Shown piece by piece: positions 1-7,700 of a stretch of 64,000 nucleotides of DNA. The notes below the pieces were generated by a model. That model was not told the DNA's origin. It did not search any database and worked only from the letters and a program-made list of their open reading frames with translations. The DNA is from Billgrantia tianxiuensis (GTDB lineage: Bacteria > Pseudomonadota > Gammaproteobacteria > Pseudomonadales > Halomonadaceae), in NCBI RefSeq assembly GCF_009834345.1, contig NZ_CP035042.1:2108001-2172000 (forward strand), written 5' to 3'. The position numbers and the translations under genes are program-made. The stretch's first letter is position 1. Each line of letters opens with the position of its first letter.

Positions 1-555
1 ACGGATACTGGCCAGGGCTAAAGAGCAGGCAGAGGAACTGATGGCCGATGCCGAGCAGCAGGCGCAACGGCGACTCGATGCAGCACAGCAGCGAGCTGTG
101 GAAGTGGTCGAGCAGGCGCGCCGGGAAACCGAGCAGCGGGTATGGCAGGAGGCCGAGGCTCTGCTCGATGGACTGCGCCGGGCGGAGCAGGAGCTTTGGG
201 CAGAGGTCGAGCGGCACGCCGAGCAGGTATTGCAGGCGGCCTTGACGGCCCTGCTGGGAGACATCGACTCACGCCAGCGCATCCAAGTGCTGGTAAGACG
301 GCTGGTCGAGGCTCAGCGGGAGCCGGCGAGCGCCACTCTGTATTGCTCCCCGAGCAGCAGGAGTGCGTGCGGACGGTCGTGGAGGACGAGCATCTCTTCC
401 GCTGGCGGGTCCTGCCGGATCCCCGGCTGACGAATGATCAGTTGATGCTGGAAACCGACGCCGGCGTGTTCCGTTGCTCCTGGTCGGCTATTGCCGGTGC
501 GCTGTCTGGCGCTGTGGACGAAGCCGGCGATGGCCAGGGAACCGAAGGCCGATAA
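1..555 (+). CDS. hrpE: Type III secretion stator protein HrpE (SctL family), 5'-truncated and frameshifted
   Basis: SctL proteins link the secretion ATPase to the cytoplasmic sorting platform. The open frame runs in from the window edge, so the N terminus is missing. The visible N part is a long Ala/Glu/Arg/Gln-rich coiled coil typical of SctL. The frame breaks in the C run at 348-351. The -1 frame then gives a sensible SctL C-terminal tail (a VLPDPRL motif, then an LETDAGVF segment) up to the stop at 553-555. One added base would restore a single protein. It lies directly before hrpF, as in Pseudomonas syringae. The family call rests on gene order and the tail; the break is probably a sequence error. 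Confidence 0.75.
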
Positions 556-565
556 CGGCCACCCA
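538..565 (+). promoter_or_regulatory. hrp box (HrpL-dependent promoter) of the hrpF-hrpV operon
   Basis: GGAACC at 538-543, 15 bases, then CCACCCA at 559-565. This matches exactly the P. syringae consensus GGAACC-N15/16-CCACNNA read by the ECF sigma factor HrpL. It overlaps the end of hrpE and lies about 79 bases before the hrpF start, the same place as the hrpC-operon promoter in P. syringae. Confidence 0.9.
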
Positions 566-643
566 TGGAGTGGCAAGGAAACACTACACAAATGGCTGCG
601 CGCGCGAATCACTGCGTTGCGTGGAATTGATTCTGGAGGGGAT

Positions 644-865
644 ATGCCTTCGGTGGACTCCGTACGTCATCGGCTCGATAGGCAGTTCGAGCTCACGCAG
701 AAAAACATGGACAAGATCGCCACCAACCTCGAAGACGCGTCGCTGGACGATATCTATGCCTTCAATTCGGCCTTGCAGCAGCACGCCACCGCCAGCTGGG
801 CGGTGGGCCAGGAGCTGCAGGTCAAGCACAACCTGGCCAAGGCCATCATCAACGAGATCCGCTGA
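644..865 (+). CDS. hrpF: Type III secretion accessory protein HrpF
   Basis: A 73-residue acidic, mostly helical small protein; P. syringae HrpF is about the same size. It has no signal peptide or membrane segment. The start at 644 follows a strong GGAGGGG ribosome site. It is the first gene after the hrp box, and its stop at 863-865 lies one base before the hrpG ATG. In P. syringae HrpF works with HrpG and is needed for secretion of the Hrp pilus protein, so a chaperone-like role is inferred. Identification rests on size, position between hrpE and hrpG, and composition, because sequence conservation in this family is low. Confidence 0.78.
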   Translation: MPSVDSVRHRLDRQFELTQKNMDKIATNLEDASLDDIYAFNSALQQHATASWAVGQELQVKHNLAKAIINEIR

Positions 866-866
866 C

Positions 867-1325
867 ATGGCATCTCATGGGGCCCTGGAGGAGGGGCTGG
901 TGCGCTGGCTGGGAGCGAGCGAGGCGGAGCTGCGGCTGGAGATCGATCATCGTACCTGCCTGGTGGGCAAGCAGGATGGCGGCATTCGCTGCGTCTTCGA
1001 ACTGGGCGTCTCCAGTCGCGATCCTGGCTTCGCGACGAGCCTTTTGCTGCGCCTTGCTGCGCTCAGCGGCCTACGCTTTCCCGGCGCGCTGGCCATCGAT
1101 CCAGCAGACGGGCAGTGCGTATTGGTGAGATGGGTACCTTGCGTGGGCCAAGAGTCGCAGGATTGCGCCGCTTTGCTGCCCCTGTTGGAGGGAATGGCCA
1201 ATCAGGCCGAGGTGTGGTGCGACTTGCTTGGCCATTATCGGTCGCGAGGGCAGGGCCAGTCCCGCGCTATCCAGTCTACCGTCGCCGGGCTTCCGCTTGG
1301 CCTGTCATTGCGGTTTTCGCCTTGA
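867..1325 (+). CDS. hrpG: Type III chaperone-like regulator HrpG
   Basis: A 152-residue protein with the acidic alpha/beta make-up of class I type III chaperones. In P. syringae HrpG binds HrpV and relieves its inhibition of the enhancer-binding protein HrpS, linking secretion to hrpL transcription. ATG at 867 is separated from the hrpF stop by a single base, implying translational coupling. Longer upstream reading in this frame overlaps hrpF and is not used. It sits between hrpF and hrcC, exactly as in the P. syringae hrpC operon. The function is transferred from gene order and general resemblance. Confidence 0.75.
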   Translation: MASHGALEEGLVRWLGASEAELRLEIDHRTCLVGKQDGGIRCVFELGVSSRDPGFATSLLLRLAALSGLRFPGALAIDPADGQCVLVRWVPCVGQESQDCAALLPLLEGMANQAEVWCDLLGHYRSRGQGQSRAIQSTVAGLPLGLSLRFSP

Positions 1326-1335
1326 GGCAAACAAC

Positions 1336-3411
1336 ATGAGTGTTGCGCGTCGACTTGCCATGTGGATGGCTGTTTGCGTTTTCTGCTGGAGCGGAGCGGT
1401 GTCGGCGGCCGTCCCCGCGTCCTGGAAGAATACCTCCTTCGCCTATGATGCCCACGACACTCCCTTGGCGGAGGCGCTGATGGACTTCGCCCGCACCTTT
1501 GGGGTCACGCTGGAGATCGAAGGGGTATCGGGAGCCGTCAATGGCCGGTTGCGGGCGAACAGCGCCGAGGAGTATCTGGACCGGCTGGCCCTGGAGCATC
1601 ACTTCCTGTGGTTCGTCTACAACGGCACGCTCTACGTCAGTCCAAGGGAGGCGCAGTCCACCGTGAGCCTCGAGGTCTCGGAGGATGCGATACCGATCTC
1701 AGGGAGGCGTTGAACCAGGTGGGGCTGCTGGACACCCGGTTTGGCTGGGGCGAGCTGCCCGACGAGGGAACCGTCATCGTTTCCGGGCCGCGGCGATACC
1801 TGGATTACATCTCGGCACTGAGCGAAAGAAGAAGGAAGGGCGAGGACAAGCTGGAAATCATGGTGTTTCCACTCCGCTATGCGCTGGCGGACGATCGCAC
1901 CATCAACTATCGCGGCCAGTCCATCGTGGTTCCCGGTGTCGCTACCATACTGAGCGCACTGCTGGAGAAGCGGGCGAGTGGCACCATTCCAACGCCTCCG
2001 ATGTTTTTGGCATGGCGCCGGACGAGGGCTTGCAGGCTTTCGCTGCGATGCGGGAGCAGGCCGCTCAACGGATTCAGCGTCATGTCGATAACCGCTCCCA
2101 GACGCCGGCTCGACTCAGTCAACAGCTACGTGACGATCGAAGTGGCGGCTCCATGGTCAGTGCCGACATTCGCAACAATGCCTTGCTGATCCGCGACGAC
2201 CCCGACAAGGAGTCGATGTATCGGAGCCTGATCGAGAGGCTCGACCAGCCCCGCAACGTGATCGAGATCGACGCCATCATTCTTGATGTCGAGCGGGGCA
2301 AGTTGGCCGAACTGGGCATCAACTGGCGGGTGGGCGGCGGTGGCATGGAAGCGACCTTCAATGCCTCGGGCGCCGAGCCCTTTCTCGCCAGAGGGTCGTC
2401 GGCAACGGTGCTGATACAGGACTTCGGCCACTTCTTTGCCCAGGTTCGTGCCTTGGAGAGCCGGGGCGAGGCGACCCTGGTCGCCAACCCTTCGATCCTG
2501 ACCATCGAAAACCAGCCGGCGGTGATCGACTTCAGTGCGACCTCCTTTCTCTCTTCCATCGGCGAGCGGGTGGCCAGCATTACACCGGTCACGGCGGGTA
2601 CCAGCCTGCAGGTGATCCCGAGGGCCATTGGAAACGATTCGCAGCGTCTGGTGCAGCTATCGCTGGACATCGAGGACGGCAATATCGAGCAGGACGATGG
2701 CGGTGATGCCGGCACGCCCAGGGTCAACCGCGGCACCATCAGTACCCAGGCGGTGATCCGGGCCGACCGTTCCCTGGTGGTGGGCGGCTTCAACGTCGAG
2801 CGCAGCCAGGATCTCTCCAGCAAGGTGCCCCTGCTTGGCGATTTGCCCGGGGTAGGCAAGCTGTTCCGCTACACGAGCCGTCATCACTCCAATCGGGAGC
2901 GGCTGTTCATTCTCACACCCGACTGGTGGGTACCGAACTCGATCCCCTGGAGTACGTGTCGCCCGAGAACCGGCATGCGCTGGGCGCTGCGCTCGACAAC
3001 CAGGAATCTCGCCACCGGGGACGGCGCAACAGCGTGACCCGTGCCGAGGTAGAGCGTGCCTTGGGTGCCTTCGCCGAGCATCACGTACCCGAAGGATTCG
3101 AAGCCTTCGATCCCCAGGAGTTCGAGGGGTTCTGCCGGAACGGGCCCGTGCGCTTGATGGGGCATGAGCGGATGCAGGGGTATGCCAACGATCGCTTTGT
3201 CGTGGTGATCGCGGCCGTGAGAAACAATGGTGAGGAGCGGCATCGTTTCGATGAGGCCGCCTGCGGCTATCACAACGTGCTGGCAGTGGCAGTGTGGCCG
3301 AATGCCGACCTGCTGCCTGGGGAGCAGGCCGAAGTCATGCTGGCGTTGCGCCGGCCCGATTCCAGCGCCAGGACGAGACCTGCTCTGATCGAACCACCTC
3401 TCTCCCAATGA
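1336..3411 (+). CDS. hrcC: Type III secretion outer-membrane secretin HrcC (SctC), three frameshifts
   Basis: The secretin forms the outer-membrane ring of the injectisome. A signal peptide (first 24 residues, ending VSA) is followed by an N0 domain with LAEALMDFARTFGV, then N1 domains (SGPRRYLDYIS; ADIRNNALLIRD). The secretin core has VERGKLAELGINWRVG, LVANPSILT, the SLVVGGF signature, KVPLLGDLPGVGKLFR and a RLFILTP end, followed by an HrpC-type tail. The reading frame shifts by -1 near 1690, near 1999 (ATTCCAACG) and near 2921 (a CCC run). Adding one base at each site gives one protein of about 692 residues, close to the roughly 700 of P. syringae HrcC. Repeated one-base losses in conserved sequence suggest sequencing error, not decay. 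Confidence 0.88.
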
Positions 3412-3476
3412 CTCCTTCCCAATGACTTTTCTCAATGACTCTTTCAATCACCCTCCTCATGAACAGGAAGCCTGTC

Positions 3477-3674
3477 ATGCGCCGCATACTTGCCGTTGCG
3501 ATTCCCCTGCTGCTTGCCGGTTGCGCGACACACGAGCGCCAGGGGTGTAGTGGCTCCGAGAGCTGTGCCCGCCCGCTGTCGTCGCCAGAGCACCTGGTGA
3601 TCTGGTGGGCACCCGACATGCGTGGGGGATTGGCAGAGGGCCAGGTTACCACTCGCTATCGCTACGGAGATTGA
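3477..3674 (+). CDS. hrpT: Hrp lipoprotein HrpT (probable secretin pilotin)
   Basis: A 65-residue lipoprotein precursor: MRRILAVAIPLLLAGC gives a clear lipobox (LAGC), so the mature protein is outer-membrane anchored. The rest has two more cysteines (GCSGSESC) and a LVIWWAPDM segment resembling P. syringae HrpT. It follows hrcC, and the family is thought to help secretin assembly. The start at 3477 is chosen because AGGAAG lies six bases ahead; an in-frame ATG at 3459 is possible. The stop is two bases before hrpV. Confidence 0.82.
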   Translation: MRRILAVAIPLLLAGCATHERQGCSGSESCARPLSSPEHLVIWWAPDMRGGLAEGQVTTRYRYGD

Positions 3675-3676
3675 GA

Positions 3677-4018
3677 ATGCTGGATGAAGAGGCGCTGGCG
3701 CAGTGGCTGCGGGAGCTGTCGCGGGGCCAGGCGCGGGACCTGATGCTCGAGGAGGGGCGCCTGGGCCTGCGGGACTCCGCCGACGGCGTGATGCTGCAAT
3801 TGGAGATGGAGGCCATGGGCCGCTCCCCGGAACATCTCCTGGCCCTTCTGGAGCAACGCTATACCGATATGATCGCCCTGAATGCTGCCTTCATCGCTGC
3901 CAACGAGTCCGGCGTCTGGGTGTTGCACTGGCGGCTGGGGGCCGAAGCGCGGGAAGACCCGGCGATGTTGCGGGAGGCCGTCGAGTGTCTGCGTGCATGG
4001 GCCGCTGCGGCGCGTTGA
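3677..4018 (+). CDS. hrpV: Negative regulator HrpV
   Basis: A 113-residue protein (P. syringae HrpV is about 115) rich in Leu, Glu and Ala, with no export signal. In P. syringae HrpV binds HrpS and holds down hrpL transcription until HrpG titrates it away. It is the last gene of the hrpF-hrpG-hrcC-hrpT-hrpV run, starting two bases after hrpT (TGAGAATG), and is followed by a strong terminator. Name and role are inferred from length, position and general similarity. The partner enhancer-binding proteins HrpR/HrpS are not in this window. Confidence 0.75.
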   Translation: MLDEEALAQWLRELSRGQARDLMLEEGRLGLRDSADGVMLQLEMEAMGRSPEHLLALLEQRYTDMIALNAAFIAANESGVWVLHWRLGAEAREDPAMLREAVECLRAWAAAAR

Positions 4019-4085
4019 GTTAGCGATGCCCGATGGCGATGTCCGATGGATGGTAACGTGTGGTGTGGATCGGAAGCACCTATCA

Positions 4086-4126
4086 ATCCCCGCAGGGAAA
4101 TCGATTCCCGCGGGGGATATTCTTTT
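4086..4126 (+). terminator. Rho-independent terminator of the hrpF-hrpV operon
   Basis: A 14-base arm at 4086-4099 (ATCCCCGCAGGGAA) pairs with 4105-4118 almost perfectly around a five-base loop, followed by ATTCTTTT. It lies between the convergent ends of hrpV and dspF. The T-rich side serves the plus-strand operon; the same hairpin could also slow minus-strand transcripts. Confidence 0.8.
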
Positions 4127-4141
4127 GCCCTTGGCTTTCGG

Positions 4142-4174
4142 GCAGGTGGATATGGTTTCGAGCAGGTGGATATG
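4142..4174. repeat. Short direct repeat between hrpV and dspF
   Basis: GCAGGTGGATATG occurs at 4142-4154 and again at 4162-4174, a 20-base period. It lies in the 165-base gap between the convergent hrpV and dspF genes, which otherwise holds only the terminator. No function is known to me. Confidence 0.6.
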
Positions 4175-4183
4175 AATAGGAGG

Positions 4184-4600
4184 TCAAGCCGCCTGGCGCA
4201 AGAGATCGGCGCTGAAGGTGCGCACGTCCTTCGCCTGGCTGATGAACGCGTTGAGGGTATCGCTGAAGTGTCGCTCGTCGGTCCGCTCAAGGGACAGGAC
4301 GTAGCACAGGCAGAGTGCATCCTGTTCGTCGATGGCCAGCCAACTGCCTTGCATGGCACCGATCTCGAAGTTGAGCCGCAGCAGTTGGCGCAGCGCCTGG
4401 GACGGCAGATCATGGCCGAGGGGGAGCAGGTTGCAGTGAAGAATGACACTGTCGCTGTGCACGGGCACCTCGACGACTGCCAGCTCGGTGCCCTGGGCGT
4501 CGAATAGCGCGCAGACACCATCCTTCAGCCGTAGTGGGGTGCCGAGGGTCTGTCCGAAGTGCTGCAGCAATTGATCGGCCTTGCATTGGTAGGGAGTCAT
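4184..4600 (-). CDS. dspF: Type III chaperone DspF/AvrF (CesT family) for the AvrE effector
   Basis: A 138-residue class I type III chaperone. These small acidic dimers bind the N-terminal region of one effector in the cytoplasm and guide it to the secretion ATPase. CesT-fold features are seen: an N-terminal helix (ADQLLQHFGQTLG), beta strands ending VVEVPV and a long C-terminal helix. MTPYQCK at 4600 is chosen because AGGAG lies six bases upstream; an ATG at 4624 is less well placed. It lies just downstream of avrE on the same strand, as dspF follows dspE in Erwinia and avrF follows avrE in Pseudomonas. Confidence 0.88.
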   Translation of the reverse strand: MTPYQCKADQLLQHFGQTLGTPLRLKDGVCALFDAQGTELAVVEVPVHSDSVILHCNLLPLGHDLPSQALRQLLRLNFEIGAMQGSWLAIDEQDALCLCYVLSLERTDERHFSDTLNAFISQAKDVRTFSADLLRQAA

Positions 4601-4658
4601 GGTCGCTCCTGATGTCGATGTCATGGCAGGCTTGCGAGGCCTGTCGTTGTGCCGGCTT

Positions 4659-4690
4659 CCCGCTCCCAAGGTCATTTCCTTGGGAGCGGG
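4659..4690 (-). repeat. Perfect inverted repeat between avrE and dspF
   Basis: CCCGCTCCCAAGG at 4659-4671 and its exact complement at 4678-4690 form a 13-bp stem with a six-base loop, 21 bases past the avrE stop and ahead of dspF. There is no T run after it, so it is a poor terminator. It could protect the avrE mRNA end or partly limit readthrough to dspF. Confidence 0.75.
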
Positions 4691-4710
4691 GGCGAGAGAG
4701 AGTTGGGCGT

Positions 4711-7700
4711 TCAGCTACGCACATCCAGCCCTTGCTGCTTGAGTTCGGTCATGGCCGAGGCCACCTCCGGCTTGGAGGAGACCGCATTGCCACTCAGGGT
4801 ATAGCTGCGCGGCGTGTCCTGGTCGGCGCCATACTGGAAGCTGATGGTTCCTGCCACTCTTTCCATATAGATGTTGGCCGAGCTGGAGCCGCCAAACAGC
4901 AGAGTTGGCGAGGAGAATCCTTCATTGTGCTGTCCGGTTTCATAGAGCGTAATGGACTTGATACGGCGACTTTGCGGATTTTCCAAGGCGGCCTTGACCT
5001 CGGCCAGGCCGGTCTTGCCCTCGAGGTAGTTCTCCTCGAGGCGGTGGCGTACGTCGTCCTTTGGCTCCAGGGTGACCCAGGTGTAGCTGTTGGGTTTGGA
5101 CCGAGCGCCGTCAATGATGGCGGCGAATGCCGGATCGGTCTTCATCATGCCGTTGATCTGGCTGGCCAGGGCGTCCTTGCGTGACGGTGCAACTAGCGAG
5201 GTGAGGAAGTTGAGTACTCCGCCCCGGTCGAGGTGGCTGGGGTTGCTGTGGGCGACCACCGCCTTGGCGGTCGACATCAACTCCTTATTCGCGCTGGCGG
5301 CCTGATGCTGGACAGCAGTGGACTCGATGCTGCGAAGGGCGGCGTATTGCTTGTCATTCTGGTGGGGCACCGTGCCCGAGGAAAGAAAATGGGTCTTGAG
5401 GATGGAGAGCTGCTCGCCGATATCCGTCAGCTCCCCGATATTTTTAAGCATCTCCTGACTGATCGGATCATGGAAGGCTTTGGCCAGGCTGTCGATGAGA
5501 CTGTCGAGATCCTCACCGGTGACAGGCTCTGCGCGCTTGGTCTGGATTTCACCGCGCACCTTGACCGAGTTGTCGACGGCCAGCTTGCCTTCGGATTTGG
5601 CGTTGGAAAACATGACGAGATCGCCTTCATTTTCGCTTCTATTGATACCAAAGGTAAGCGCCAGATCGGCACTCGCCGAGCCAGAATTCAAGGGTCCCGT
5701 CGTATTGTTGATCCGGTGCTTGGATTTTTCGATCCCCTGGTAATGGAGCTCGTCCTTTTTCCGCGAGAACAGATTCATGCCGCCGGAAATCCCACCGCCG
5801 AGGCGGAACATGGCCGTTGGATTGTCGTCCTTATCGGTCAGGTCCAGCCTGGCCCTGGCGGTGAAGTTGGCTCCCAGGTCGACACTGAAGAATGTTTTCT
5901 TGCCATGCATGGAAACGTGCTCCACACCTTTGTCGACCAATGCTTCCGGAGTGATCCTGCCACTGGTCAGGCCATCGACGAAGTCGTCGATCTCCTTGCC
6001 ACGGATATTGAAAATGAATTCATCATGGCTGACGGCACCCCCGCCAACCGTCAGGCCGGCTCCCAGGACTAGATCGGGCTTGAAGGTCTGCTCGCCACCG
6101 TTGATGGAGACAGGAATGTCTTTGGGGTCGCGCTTGAGTATATCGGGCAAGACGTCCTTGCTGATGCCCATGTTGCCGCTGCCGGCGAGGCCAAGATTGC
6201 GGCTCAAGGTGACCTCAATGCCATCCTCAGTGCCAAGGAATTCGATATTGTAATTGCGCTTCTGCTCGGCGCCCACGCTGGGGAACATGTCAAGAACCTT
6301 GACCTTTTCTGCCAGAGGGGCCGGGATGAAGGTGGCGGAAGCCCCAGCGCCGTAGGCGCGGGAGATGATCACGTCATCGTCCGGCTTGAGGGAGTGCAGC
6401 AACGCTTTCATATCCTGGTTCAGCGCCTGCTGATCCTTGCTTTGCATGGCCGCTCTGCTGATCAGGCTCACTCCATGGCCAGAGTCACTGAACGCCTTGA
6501 TGAAGGTCTTGGCGACGTCGTAGCGCGCTTCGACATCCTTGTGACTCAACATGCCATGGTCGGTGTAGTGCTTCACCCGGTTGTTTTCGTAGCCGTTGTC
6601 ACGTAGCTGGGCAAGGTCATGCTTGAGGCTGGCCAACTGCTGGGGAGTGGCCTGATCGCCGGAGACCAGCTCGGCCTTCTCCACCAGCCGGTCGAGACGT
6701 ACCAGCGCCAGGGTGTCGAGCACCAAGCGTGCCTTGCCAAGGGCCATCGCGTCGTTGTAATCGCGTTGACGCCCGAGAGGAATATCGGCCTGCTGGTGGC
6801 TCATGTTGACGCCAAGGGCGGTGAACGTCCTCAATAGCTGAGCGGTATTACTATCGGGGGAGGCCGGGCTGTGCTTCCAGAGCGTGAGCAACTCCTCGCA
6901 GAGGCTATGGCCGGAACGGTTAGGGTTGAATGTCTGAACGATGTCCTTCCACTGCGATGGCTTGTAGTCCAGTTTGAGTTCGCCGCCCCGGTTGAGCACG
7001 CCCTGGTGCTTGCCCAGTTCGGTCAATCGCTTCTCTGCGCTGAGCTCCAGACTCTCGCGCAGGGATTCCAGCTCCTCTTTCAACTCGGCGCCGGCGCTGC
7101 CCAATTCCAGACGTTGCACTCGAGTCTTCAGGTCCACCCGCTCGCGTTGTGGGGCGAGGCCGGACTTGATTTCGGTATTGCGGGCTTCCAATTCCTTGAA
7201 CAGGGCGCTTTCCTGCTCATAGAGAGGTCGCAGGCCCTCACGCCCCTGCCAGCGGTGTTGAACGAAATTGGCAGCCGTCTTGATCGGGCGGGGAGTTTCC
7301 CAACTGGGCTTGAATACGTGGGCGGATAGACGATCGAGGAAGCGGCTGCTGATCTTGTGGGTTTCCATCCCCGCGACGCCGCCGAATTGAGCGGTGGCAG
7401 CATACTTCACTCCGCCCTTGCTCACCTTGAAGCCCTTGGAGGCCAGGGCGAGATTGTCGAACAGCCGGTCTCTGCCACTCTTGTCGTTGGCAGGGGACGC
7501 ATTCTCCTGTTCGGGTGGCGCCGATGATTCCCAGCCATGCTCCTGCCGCTTGAGGCGTTCACCGGAGGCGAGGGTCAGCTCGCCCCGGTAATCGCTCGAG
7601 CCGGAGAGCGTGGCGCCGGTCAGGTCGCCCGTGCCTTCCGGCAGGGTTTCGGGCTGCCAGCTAGCGGAGGGAGCCGTGAAACGCGGTTTCTGCCAGTCGT

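Noticed and set aside
1336-3411. hrcC as a decayed pseudogene
   Set aside because: Apart from three one-base losses, all secretin motifs are conserved, the operon is otherwise intact and similar losses occur in unrelated housekeeping genes of the window. Sequence error is the simpler reading.
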